Part shown: piece by piece, positions 24,307 through 35,263 of the stretch
Numbering within the stretch: position 1 is the first letter of the stretch
Layout of the letters: every line of letters starts with the position of its first letter
Origin: Neofusicoccum parvum
Lineage: Eukaryota; Ascomycota; Dothideomycetes; Botryosphaeriales; Botryosphaeriaceae
Direction: 5' to 3'
Assembly: GCA_020912385.1 (NCBI GenBank)
Contig: CP087213.1
Span: 1,364,001 to 1,428,000, forward strand
Length of the DNA stretch: 64,000 nucleotides
The notes under the pieces: model-generated
Database searches by the model: none
What the model was told of the DNA's origin: nothing
What the model saw: only the letters and a program-made list of their open reading frames with translations
Program-made: the position numbers and the translations under genes

Positions 24307-25555
24307 ATGCGTTTCTCCGAACTTGCACTCATCGTCGCCGTCCTAGGCCTCACCAACGTCCGCGTTGTTCGCGCCCAGGGCGGCTTCGGCGGCTTTGGTG
24401 GCCAAGGCCAGGGTGGCTTCGGCGGTCAGGGCCAGCAGCAGGGCGGCCAGAACCAAGGACAGAACCAAGGACAGAACCAGGGCCAGAACCAGGGCCAGAA
24501 CAACGGCGGCAACAACAACAACAACAACAACAACAACAACGGTGGCAACAACAACGAGCTCGCTCTGGACGCCAACAACGTGCAGGATGCTTCTCAGTCG
24601 ACTGGCCAGGACGGAAACGCCGAGGCGGGTCAGGCTGACTCTGCGACGTAAGGACAGTGGCTATACCGTGCAGAATCTGATCTAACGAGTTACAGGGACA
24701 ACGCCAACTTCATCAACTTCTGCTCCGGCGAGACATTGACCAACGGTCTTCAGGTCCAGCAGGGTTCTTGCAACGGTATCGTCATGGGCAAGATCCCCGC
24801 GCAGAACCAGATGGTCTCGTCCATCATCGTGTCTCCTCAGCCCAACGAGGACGTCCAGGAGAACCAGGACTTCGACGTTCAGGTCCAGACCGCCAACCTC
24901 GCTGCCGGCTCCTTCACGAACCCCGACAACACCTACTACGCGGCTCCCCAGGATCTCGACGGCAGCGGCCAGGTCATTGGCCACACTCACGTCACTATCC
25001 AGGACATGGGTGGCTCGCTCACCCCGACCCAGGCCCTCGACGCCAGCCAGTTCGCTTTCTTCAAGGGCATCAACGATGCCGGCAACGGCCAGGGTCTGCT
25101 CACTGCCACTGTCGACGGTGGCCTCCCCGCTGGTACCTACCGTGTCTGCACCATGAGCTCCGCATCCAACCATCAGCCCGTTCTCATGCCCGTTGCTCAG
25201 CGTGGTGCCCAGGACGACTGCACCAAGTTCACTGTTGGCCAGGTACGTGCAATCACACCCAAATTGCTTGAGTAACGGCATATGACTAACGTAATCACAG
25301 GGCAACGGTGGCAACAACAACGGCGGCAACAATGGCGGCAACAACGGTGGCAACAACGGTGGCAACAACGGTGGCAACAACGGCGGTAACAACGGCGGCA
25401 ACAACGGTCAAAACCAGGGACAGCAGGCCCAGCAAGGCGGCCAGGGTCAGGGCGGCTTCGGCGGCACTGGCCGCAGGACCGGTGGTAATGGTGGATTCGG
25501 TGGATTCGGCGGCTTCGGTCGCAAGAAGTTCACCGAGCGTGCCTTCATTGCATAA
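24307..25555 (+). CDS. Secreted Asn/Gly/Gln-rich protein of unknown function
   Basis: Three exons, join(24307..24647, 24696..25242, 25301..25555), give 380 residues. Introns have GTAAGG and GTACGT donors and CTAAC branch sites. The protein starts with a clear signal peptide (MRFSELALIVAVLGLTNVR, cleavage likely after VRA). Next is a GFGG-rich segment, then QNQG repeats and a run of ten Asn. The central domain (about residues 115-296) is ordered: FCSGETLTNGLQVQQGSCNG, MGKIPAQNQMVSSII, GQVIGHTHVTIQ, AFFKGIND, GLPAGTYRVC and NHQPVLMPVAQ. This core resembles a family of secreted fungal proteins of unknown role. The third exon encodes about eight NNGG repeats and a GFGG tail ending RKKFTERAFIA. 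There is no GPI signal. A wall, matrix or adhesive role is speculation. Confidence 0.85.
24450..24510 (+). repeat. Tandem QNQG-coding repeats
   Basis: Repeated 12-nt units of the CAGAACCAAGGA type code for QNQG within exon 1 of the secreted-protein gene. Both GGA and GGC glycine codons are used. Confidence 0.8.
24511..24540 (+). repeat. (AAC)10 trinucleotide microsatellite, coding
   Basis: Ten perfect AAC codons give a run of ten Asn in the secreted protein. A perfect in-frame microsatellite like this is prone to length change between strains. Confidence 0.9.
25301..25410 (+). repeat. Tandem NNGG-coding 12-mer repeats
   Basis: About eight copies of a 12-nt unit (GGCAACAACGGT type) open exon 3 of the secreted-protein gene. 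Small silent differences between copies show they are not recent perfect duplicates. Confidence 0.85.
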
Positions 25556-27579
25556 ACGGAGAGCACAGGGGAACGAGGAACCGGTCATGATTTGAAAAAA
25601 TCACCAAGCACTGTTCCACACCCATTATACCCGGGTGTCTAGCGGTGTGGGTAAGTATTCTTAGGTATTGAGAGGAGGGGGCCGGAGCGGACTGTTGGGG
25701 GGATTGCGGATGTTGGAGGCACAGCGAGCCGGTTACCACTGGTGCCTGCCACATCAAAACCCTCTTGGTACGTTTATGACAATTTAACTTGCGGGTTTGG
25801 CTTTTTTCACGAATTTTGAAAGGGGAAGAGATGGTTTTTTTTGTTGTATGATACACACATAACCCTCAACATCTAGTGGTTTTTGTTTAGAAGCGCGGCT
25901 GGTCCCGCTGCCAGGAGTATGGGCGTTGTCACTGTTCTTCGGCTTTCTCTAGTTCGCTCTGGGTAGTCTGTTTTGTCCACAGCGAAAAGAGCAACTCTAG
26001 ACAGCCAGCTAGAACAGGGGGCAGCACTTCTGACAGCGGGATTGGAGTTCCTCGTCACATTTTCCGTTTGCCTTGAACCGTGAAAACATGGCTTTGGTAA
26101 AATTTTCTTCCCTTCTTGCAGGCGAGGGATCATGCACACACAGCCACACCAGTGTACGGGTTCTCTTCCATCCGTGTCTCGCGCATACAGATGTGAGACC
26201 GGGCGGGGCATTGTGGAGCACGAGATGAAGCACGCCTGTTATATGACAAGCGAGGAAATAGGCGCCAGCCAAGCTTCTAGGGCTGAAACCGTAGCGGCCG
26301 CTGAGGCCGCTGTCTATCTACACAAAGGGTGGAGATGTTAGAGATTGGCTTAAACGAAGGGGCTGGCGGTCCACTCAGGTGTTGAGAACGGCAGGCGCGT
26401 CCAGCCTGAACGGGAAGAAAAGCGGGCTCCGGCCAGCGGTAGGGGTCACAGATCATCTGGGGTACAAGGTCGGGTGTCCAGGAACGCTTCGGCGGATGGT
26501 TAAAAAAAGCCAAGAGACAGATGGGCGGGGTTGCACCTTGTTCCGTAGCCGCAAACCCAAAACCGTTCCTGGATCGCAACGGAGGAGGAGCACGGGCGGC
26601 GTCAATCTTTCTCTGCTCTTTTCTTGATTTTCAGAAAATCGTATGTTGCTCGGAGGCTTGGACGGCGAGCTTGGCGGACGGCGATCCTGGGCGATCTGAT
26701 CTTGTCCTGCCGCCGCCTCCTCCAACTTCTTGCCATTCGTGGCCGGCCGACACACACCCATGGTCTGCTGCGTCCTTTTCTTTCCTGACTGCTGGGCATC
26801 TGGGCGCTCGCTCCAGATTCTGCTCAACATTGTCCTCTTTCGTCGACACCTCCGCGGATTCGAGGAAGGAGCCAAGAAGTGTCCAACCGGGTGTACCCCT
26901 CCCACTGTACCTTCTATGGACTCTCTGGGGAGGACCTACTCGTGGGTGACAGAAATACAAATCGCTCACCTATTTTTTCCTTTCCCCCTCACGACTCGTG
27001 TTGACTGAGGATGGACCTGCCAGTTCCTGGGACGGGGAAAAAACAAAAGCAGACCACTTTCGCGGAGCCCCGATCAACAAATAGCAATAGCATGAATTGC
27101 ACTAAACGAAAACTGTTCAAAGCCCTACGGATGTTGTACCCTCGTTCGTTCGTTCGTAGCATCGCAATCAAAAAAGAATCACAAATCGCTTCATCCCCAC
27201 AAAGCCGCACCTTTCCTTCGGGGCGCCTGAACGCCTGCCCAGGCCAAACTAGCCAGCCTCTTCTTTTTGCATGACTTCCTCTTCCAACACCAACGGTCTG
27301 TGAACGGTGTGATGTCACCGACCTAATGCTATACCGACAGACACTCCTGTCCATCGCCGTCGCGGGTATCCGACCGATCGCCGCCAACAATCATGCCCAG
27401 CCTCCCCACAACCCGCTTTAATCGCCGTTCTCTACTCCGTTGTAGCATCGTACCGCACCTCCGCATTTCCGCAGTCATGCAGTCCGATCATTCTTTCTCC
27501 ATCATCTCATTTTTCTTCACTCGCTACGTTTTACTAACCTCGTCCACGACCTCCGAATTCTTTCCCGGTTGCCTCTCCT
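25556..27579. other. 2.0-kb convergent intergenic region
   Basis: This lies between the stop codons of the secreted-protein gene and MCM2. No coding exon was recognised. The frames present are short and lack domains. Confidence 0.5.
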
Positions 27580-30291
27580 TCAGGCGTTCACCCTGACCTG
27601 AGAAGTCCTCGAGCTCGGGTTGCGGACCGCGCCGGGGCGGGCGAGGGTGTATTTGGCAAAGGCCCGGGCGAGGGCCTTCTTGCACGACACCTTCTGCGAG
27701 CCGACGAACGAATCGACGGCCACGGCGATGGCCCGGTCGATGTCGGTTGAGTTGCAATACTCCGACAGCCGCATCTTCGCAAATGCTTCACTGGTACGCA
27801 TGATGGCTTCGAGGTGACGGACCTGTTGCAGTTGATGCTTAGCAGTCGTTCGATGTAGATAGGAATACAGAGAACAAGGCTGTGGGCGGACTAGGGGAAG
27901 CAACAAGTGTGGAGTTGACTTACGGTGATGGGGTATGCGCCCGTTGCGAGGGACTCGCGACGCATGTCGGCGAACAGCCTGGCGACCTTATCCTGGTCTA
28001 TTTGGTACAGCTTGGGGGACACCTTCTCGCGCGCATACAAGATATACTTGCGGAGCAAGTCCTGCGGAATTTCGCCCTCCTGCTTCTGCGTCGCATCGCC
28101 GTCGCCATCAACCTCCATGGAGTTGGGGTTGGCAGCGGCATTGACGGGGTGGGCGCGGCCGTGTGAGTTGACGACGAAATTAGCCAGCCGCTCATCCTCG
28201 CTGGGGTCGACAGTGTCGCGAACGACGCAGAGGATATCGAAACGTGACAGGATAGGCTCCGTCAGTTCAACGTTCTGCGAGAAGGGGATTGTGCTGTTGT
28301 AGCGGCCGCCGATCGGGTTGGCTGCCGCGATGATGGCACAGCGGGCTTGCAGCGTTGTCACAATACCCGCCTTAGAAATGGAGATGGTCTGCTGCTCCAT
28401 GGCTTCGTGAATCGAGGTTCTGTCCTGGTCGTTCATCTTGTCGAACTCGTCAATCAGACAAGTACCTCTATCCGCAAGCACCATGGCACCACCCTCGAGC
28501 GTCCATTCACTGGTCAAGGGATCACGGCGGACGCTGGCCGTCAGACCGACAGCACTGGCACCCTGACCCGTGGCGAAAACAGCTCTGTGGGCGGTCTTCT
28601 CAATATACTTGAGAACTTGCGACTTCGCGGTACCGGGGTCACCAAGAAGCAGGACGTTGATATCACCACGGATGGCGTGCTTGCCCTGGGCAATCTTGCT
28701 GACACCTCCAAAGAGTGACAGCGCGACTGCGGTCTTGATGTCGGTGTGGCCGTAGATACTGGGGGCGATTGAATTGACAATTTTGTCCACAATCTTCGGG
28801 TCCTTGGAAAGAGCCCGAATCTCGCGCTCATCCTCCTCGGTCAAACGGAAGCCGGCAAGCTGATCATGGGACTTCGCAACATAGTTGGCCTCGAGAATGG
28901 TGGCAAAAACGGGGAAGCCGTTCTTGTTGTTGAGTTGAGCATCGTAGTTATTCCGGTAAATGCCCGTGATCTCGACTTCCTCTCCAGGTTTCGCAGAATC
29001 GATAAGATCCCAGAGGAGAATCACCTCGCGGTGGCGCGGCAGTCTTCCAGCAGGCACAGTGCCGGGAGACTCCTGAAGGGTGAGCTTCTGGTAGTTCCGG
29101 TAAACTGTCCTCTCAGCGTTGAGAGTAAAGGGGCCCTTCGATTGACAGTTCTGGCAGAAAGAAATCTTGACCTCAACGTTGGAATCCTGGGGGAACGGTC
29201 CAAGAGTAACACCGCACTTCGTGCAGTCGAACTTCACGTATTTCAACTGAGGAAAGACGCCGCTACGACGCGTAACAACTCCGCTGACTCGAACAAGACA
29301 GTTCAAATGGCTCTGGCGAAGCTGGCGGAGCGTATACTGGACCGGCAAGTCCGTGATGCGGACGTGAATTTCCGAGTGGATACGCTCGTAGTCAGGATAG
29401 TGGAGCAGAGTAACATCCATCGCAACCTGGTCGAATATTTTGAGAATTTCCGAAGGCGCATTGGCAAGGAAGTAGGCAAGAGTAGCCTTAGACTCTGCGA
29501 GGTGGTCGAAAGAGACCTCAAGAGACTCGGCGTTGATTTCACCGAGGGTACGGATCCTAGTTCCGTAGACAGAAGTCCCGTGCTCGTCCGTGTACTCGGT
29601 CAGGAACGACTTGAACTCGCGAGCAATGGTCTTGTGCACTGCGGGTTGCGCGACCCAATCGGTCAAGCTAGCGGCTTTCACGTCTTGCAGAGCCTCAAGC
29701 GAAAGTTCCTCATCCATGATGTTGGCGTCCAAGTCCATATCGTCTTGATCCTCGTCGTAGCGATGCCTGCGACGACGCGGCTGTCGCGAAAGAGCACCAA
29801 TGTCATCATCGTCGTCTTGCAGGTATGCTGCAGGCATCTGACGCTGGCGGGCCAGCTCTCTGTCGCGGCGGTTTAGGCGGGCTTCCAGCTGTCGCCGGGT
29901 GGCCATGTCCATATCGTCGTAATCGTTCTCGTCATCAATGTCTCGCTGGTCGTAGGCGTCGTCCTCGCGGTCGCGGTAATCTCTCTCAAAGTTGTCGGCA
30001 AACAAGTCAATGCCTGCTTCGTCCTCGGCCATCTCGTCGGCATCGTCAATGTCGCCGATGAGGTCTTCATCATCCACATCGAGAGTATCCTCAATGTCAT
30101 CGCGCGGGAGCACGGGAGGCGAGGATGCAGGCGCTGCAGCTGGCGTGAGTATACGGTATATCTCGTAGGGCTGGTTCGCACTCACGGCTGGAGGGCGGCA
30201 GCTGCCCCGCGGAAGAGGGAATGTCATCGTCGGGCTCGCGCGACCGCTTGCGGCGGTTCGCTCTCGGGGTGCCGCGGTTCGCGGAGGACAT
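27580..30291 (-). CDS. MCM2: DNA replication licensing factor Mcm2
   Basis: Mcm2 is one of six subunits of the MCM2-7 replicative helicase. Three exons, complement(27580..27822, 27924..30139, 30186..30291), give 854 residues. Splicing restores the family sequence at both junctions, including ITV|RHLEAIMR near the C-terminus. The N-terminus starts MSSANRGTPRANRRKRSRE and is followed by a long acidic tail (about 50-170), where Mcm2 binds histones. A zinc finger follows (CTKCGVTLGP, CQNCQSKG). The AAA+ core shows Walker A GDPGTAKSQ, Walker B CLIDEFDKM and the arginine-finger motif SRFD. The 3' intron is 101 nt. The first acceptor could be used at either of two AGs 6 nt apart (30140 or 30134). 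The gene is divergent from the UBR7-like gene. Confidence 0.95.
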
Positions 30292-30815
30292 GTTATGGCG
30301 CAGTGGTGAACTGTTGTGGTTTCAGCGCGCTGAAGGAATCTTTGACGACGCTTTGGCGGGCGCGCAGAGGCCCGAGCGGATCTCTCCAGGGGTGGAGCTT
30401 ACCTCATGGAGTATCAGGCAGTCGACAATTGCTGTGGATGGCTGCGCAACGGTGGACGGTGGTTCTGGCGGGAGCTGGGAGCAGCGGGGAGAGCGGTGGG
30501 ATTGTTTGCGTGCGATCTGGGCGGTGAGGTGGAGTGGAGGGGAGAGGAGGCCGGGCGGACGCGCGAAAGAAACGCGAGGCGCGTCGCGGGCAAAAAGCGC
30601 GTAAAGTGGTTTCTTGGCAGGCGCGACCAATCGCCCGGGGTGGCACAGGGCAGCAGGCAGCATGCGCGTCGTCGCATGCGCAGTGCACTCTGCGCCGCCG
30701 ACACTGCGCAGCCGCGGTCCATCGTTTGTCTCGTCAGCCTTCGCAACAGCAACTGAACTCGCCTGCTCTGCTTTCGCGCTCGCCGCTGCCGCTGTCGCCG
30801 CGCATCGCCACAGCC
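30292..30815. promoter_or_regulatory. Bidirectional promoter region of MCM2 and UBR7-like gene
   Basis: This 524-bp interval separates the two divergent start codons. It is GC-rich with several ACGCGA/CGCGT-like stretches (for example near 30555-30600), reminiscent of MCB-type G1/S elements. That link is a guess based on MCM genes in yeast. Confidence 0.45.
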
Positions 30816-32710
30816 ATGGCCGAGGACACCCCTCGCAAGCCGTCGCGCTCCGACAGCATCTCACAAAAGTCCGAGACCTCGCAGACTGCGCAAGAGTACG
30901 TCACTGCATGCGCTGATGCGCTTCGCGACTCGGGATTGTTTGTACTGACCTGACGCGATGCAGGTTCATCAACAGCCAGCTCCAGCTCGAAGCCGATGCA
31001 CGCGAGGTCCTTCCATACGTGAGTCCTCGCATCCATCTCAACCCAAGCGCCGCGCCAAGGCCGCCGCCTGAAGCCTTGCGATGCTGATTATCGCAGCAAT
31101 TCGATACTTGCTCGCGCCCACTCGGTCCGCTTCGACAGAAAGCATGGTCCTGTCTCACTTGCAATCCTCCGCCCGACGATCCCTCCGAGCCATACACCCC
31201 CGCTGGCGTCTGCTACTCCTGCCACGTCTCCTGCCACGGCGAGCACCAGCTTGTTGAGCTCTTCGCCAAGCGCAACTTCGTGTGCGACTGTGGCACCACA
31301 CGCATCCAGTCAGACTGTCCTTGCACGCTGAGGGTCAACGAGGCCACCGGTATCAAGGGCGATGTTCGCGCTGAGAGTCCTGCACCAAGCAACCACTACG
31401 ATCACAACTATCGCAATCAGTTCTGTGGATGCGGCCAAGACTACGACGCACACCAGGAGAAAGGCACCATGTTCCAGTGTCTCGGATTAGGTACCGTTGA
31501 GGATGGCGGATGTGGCGAGGATTGGTGGCACCCCGAATGTCTCGTGGGTTTGCCCCGCGATTGGTACAAGAAGGAAACAAGCAAGGAATTGGAGATAATT
31601 GCCGATGGAGAGGCCACGAATGACGTCAAGAGAGTAGATTTGGATGACAAGGTGAATTCCACCGGCACGAATGGCTCCACCGCCGAGAAGATGAACGGAC
31701 ACACCGCGGAGAATGCTGCTGGAGTCAACGAGCAACTGGCAGACGGTGCGGTCGAAGATGAGCCCCCCACTCCGCCTGGATTTCCGGAAGAAGATGCTTT
31801 TGAGCACTTGATCTGCTATAAGTGTGTAGAAGCCTTTCCGTGGATCAAACGGTATGCTAGTGCGCCGGGATTTCTTCCTCCCGTCCGTTATCAGGGGAGT
31901 GGAGACGACACAAGCGGTGCCGAAGAGATCAAGGCAGATGCTGCTGCAACTCCCTCAGCGACGGTTCCGGCTGAAGATTCAATCTCAAGGAAGCGCAAGG
32001 CCTCGGATGCCGAAAATGACAGCGTTCCGACGGAATCTGAACCGATCAAACGCCAGCGCAACTCCCAGGAACCACCGCCGGAGTCAGCTCCTGCAACGAC
32101 TGAGACATCAACTAATCCTAGACCCACCAAAGCCATCTGTCACTATTCAAACCTTCCTCCAGCACCAACAGGACAGTTCTCGCTCTTCCTCAAGGAAGAC
32201 TTCCGGGAGCAAATCTGCCGCTGCCCATCTTGCTTCCCGCTCCTGACACAGCATCCTTACCTTTTGGAAGAAGAAGATGTCTATGAGCCTCCTGTATCCG
32301 AGTCCGATGATGCCGATGTACCCGGCACAGGCAGTGTGGGTAGCCGCTCTCTCCTCGACCGCGGCGAGGCCGCGCTCTCGAACATGGACCGTGTGCGCGC
32401 CATCGAGGGCGTCATGGTCTACAACCACTTGAAGGACAAAGTCAAGGACTTTTTGAAGCCGTTCGCAGAGAGCGGAAGGCCGGTTGGTGCTGAAGACATC
32501 AAGGCGTATTTCGAGAGGTTGAGGGGTGATGCTGAGGGCATCATGGCTGCCAGAGGTGACGCTGAGAAGGGAGGTGAGGGTCACAAGGAAGATGGTGAAG
32601 GTGGTGGAGATAGCGGATCCGCTGGAAGGAAGGAGCAAAGTGGTGAGTACCGCTGATCTTTTTGACACCTGTGTATCCCATATATACTGACAGTATTTCT
32701 AGGTTACTGA
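30816..32710 (+). CDS. UBR7/Mlo2-like UBR-box and PHD-finger protein
   Basis: Proteins of this type pair a UBR zinc box with an atypical PHD finger and act as nuclear ubiquitin-ligase-like factors (fission yeast Mlo2, animal UBR7). Four exons, join(30816..30895, 30964..31018, 31097..32642, 32703..32710), give 562 residues. Without the last splice the frame stops at 32656, ending GEYR instead of GY. The UBR box lies at about residues 46-115 (CLTCNPPPDD, CYSCHVSCHGEHQ, FVCDCGTTR). The PHD-like region lies near 130-200 (FCGCGQDYDA, MFQCLG, DWWHPECLVGL) and continues to CYKCVEAFPW near 240. The rest is acidic and low in complexity, with a late conserved block (FREQICRCPSCFPLL). The UBR and PHD order and spacing support the family. 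Confidence 0.88.
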
Positions 32711-34661
32711 TAACGTCCACCTCTGGGCATCTACACCACTGCTTATTACGCAAGCGATACCCTTCTGTTCATTTTGCTGGATATCAGTGCAAGGGATAGG
32801 ACAGGCCCGTGGGAAGGTTGGGCCCGTGATTATGGGTGGAAGATATCTCTGGGCAACGGTTGCGGGCGAATTTGACTGTACGGTTGTATAATACCCTTTA
32901 TTGAAATTTGGCTTCGCCGAGGAATTCACATATATTCTACATGTTGATGTGGCTTGGTGTAAAGGTAAAGACATGCAGTGCTGGCAGCATCGCTGGCTCT
33001 ACTCAGTGTCGGTGGGGTTAGCGAACCAGTCGTGGTTGGAAGTGATCTGAACATGTACTCCTGGACCCGGTCCGTATAGTATTTTCACATCTAAGCCTAG
33101 CATGAGAATGGAGACTTGAATCATACTTCGGGCTTGGTTTGCTCCAATAGGCTTCGACCTTACACGTGCAATTAAGACTTCGCAGTCCGGCCTCGGGATT
33201 ATGTAACAAAGAGAAGCTCGGTCCTAAGGTGGTTGGCTGGAAGGAGATGGGTCTCACTGGCTGCTCGCGCGACTTGTCTCCAACAAGCATAACTGCCCAG
33301 TCAGTTGGAGCGATCGTGCGGATACTGTTTGCATATGTTCTGAAGCACCCTTGCATCCAGACCAGTATTTCAGCCCCCTATGACTAGACTTGGTTGCGGA
33401 TTGTCAGCGCTGGCCATCAGCTGCAAGGCCATTTAGTAATCTGGTGTCGATGATGATCCCTCCCTGAGGCGGTGACTCCGGGGCTGCTCGCGATCCGCAA
33501 CAATCGAGGGAGTAATCGGAAGGTGAGATAGAACGCAGTGTCTGTCACGTTTGCAGAGCAACGAAGAAAGGAAGGGAACAGCTTTTCTTTACATATATGC
33601 ACATGAATGGGAGAGTAAAATCTGGTACGCTTGATCCATACAGACGATGGGCCCCTAATTCCCACGTGTGCGCCGCTGCGGTGGCGCTGTTCGAGAGGCA
33701 GACTACACATACCGATCTACGCTACATTCAAGTCTCCCGAAGTGGGCTGATGTCTCTATCGGAGCTCCTTCTCCTTGGGCCGCCGAGGATCTGTATCTTC
33801 AGGAGCATCGATCTTTGGGAGTGTTGGAAGTAGTCATAGATTTCCCCTCAAAGCATTGTCACAGACGACCAACAAATGGACTAGTACATCTCGCTAATGA
33901 TCTTCTTGGCCGAGTCAGGCATGGCGGAAAGGACGTGTGTACTCGGGTCTAATAGCTCCGGGGCGAGGATTTACCAAGGGATGCGCTTTAAAGTCCTGAT
34001 TCACGCGAGGATCTTCGTCTTGATGGAGAGTCAGTGACGCCGGGCCGAAAGGAAAAACTGCGTGCCGTTGTGGATTTGTTGAGGGAATATGGTGTCGCCA
34101 CAGCCGTTCGCTCGGGGGAAAAAAAAACGGCTGTGCTCCTGCCAGCACGGATGGACATTGCAAAAGTGGACGTTGTGGCAGCGACGGAGCGAGGCAAGGA
34201 ATTAGGTAGTGGCGTCTAGTGGCGGACGCCGGGAGCAGCCTGACCGATGCCCAAATCGCCGGAGGCGTGGAGGCGTCTCTGAAGCCGTCGGGGCCAGGAG
34301 GCGCAGAGGGTTTGAGAAGTGGCTCGCGAGGGAGAGCGCCAAGCGGGGCTAGCGGGCGGCCGATGACCACCGAGGCGGGATACATGCATCCCTGACGAGC
34401 TGGCGCCGGCGAAGACATTGCGGGCCTGCGGCTAGTTTGCCGAATTTGTTGCCGCAGAGGGGACCCCCGTGCCGTCAGCAGCGGCGCCCTCTGAGCAAGC
34501 TGCGCAACCGCGCGGGAAGACGGCAGCTGAGGCCTTGGACCCTGGGGCCAACTTCGACGTGCCGCTCACCTCTCCTCGCGACACCTTTCGTTTGCGAAAA
34601 AGAACTCAGCACCTCTCGACAAACACGCTCACAAATTCCACAGCTTGTTCAGGCCGCCAAC
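32711..34661. other. 1.95-kb intergenic region
   Basis: No complete gene was recognised. On the minus strand near 33760-33930 a small coding-like segment (LPTLPKIDAPEDTDP and MPDSAKKIISEMY) appears but cannot be joined into a gene with acceptable splice sites. A perfect hairpin lies at 34099-34135. The final 200 bp are the promoter and 5' UTR of the small membrane protein gene. Confidence 0.45.
34099..34135. repeat. Inverted repeat, 10-bp arms, 17-nt loop
   Basis: CACAGCCGTT at 34099-34108 is perfectly complementary to AACGGCTGTG at 34126-34135. The loop holds an A-tract on the plus strand (U-tract if transcribed from minus). It could fold in RNA or be a protein site. Confidence 0.75.
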
Positions 34662-35263
34662 ATGGGTTCTCTTGGCCAGCTGATCCCTCTGTTGATCCTC
34701 TTCGTCATCGTAGCCGTTGCGGCCTACGTCGGCTTCCAGGTATGTCGGAAACACGCGACATCCACTTCATTGGGCGCCAGCACTACCAGAGTGGTCACCG
34801 CTGCTCGCATTGACCTTCGAATCTCATGAGGTTGGCTTCCCGGTACCGATCATACAGGCTGATGACGTCGCCTGGCACAGATCTACCTCTACGCTAATGA
34901 GCTGGCCGACAGAGGCGTCAAGAAGATGGAGAAGAAGAACGTCGTCTTCACCAAGGACGGCATGAAGGTCGGCGTTAAGGAGGTCCGCGACGAGGACTAC
35001 TCGGACAAGACTCAGAGGTGCGCCGCTCGCCCTTCGAGTCATGGTGGAGCAAGATGCATGCTAACCTGGCTCGCCCGCCCAGCTTCCTCGTCAAGGCCTG
35101 GTCGTACACCTCTTTCCCAGCGTACAAGAGCCGCCTCGGCTGGAACAAAGAAGCGCAGCCGTCCAAGTAAGTCGATCCCGGCTGGCCATTTAGTCAGATA
35201 GGCTAAACCTACCGCAGCTCTTCCTCGAGGGCGACCTCGAGCGGCGTTCAGGCGCGCAAGTGA
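34662..35263 (+). CDS. Small single-pass membrane protein, conserved in fungi
   Basis: The function is unknown. Four exons, join(34662..34739, 34881..35017, 35083..35166, 35218..35263), give 114 residues, and every junction keeps the frame. Introns are 141, 65 and 51 nt with GTATGT, GTGCGC and GTAAGT donors. The N-terminus is one strong transmembrane helix (LIPLLILFVIVAVAAYVGFQ). It is followed by a charged helix (IYLYANELADRGVKKMEKKN), then VVFTKDGMKVGVKEVRDEDY and SFLVKAWSYTSFPAYKSRLG. The end is Ser/Arg-rich. With no cleavage site, a tail facing the cytosol is likely. Similar small proteins occur in many filamentous ascomycetes, but I know of no assigned role. Confidence 0.82.
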
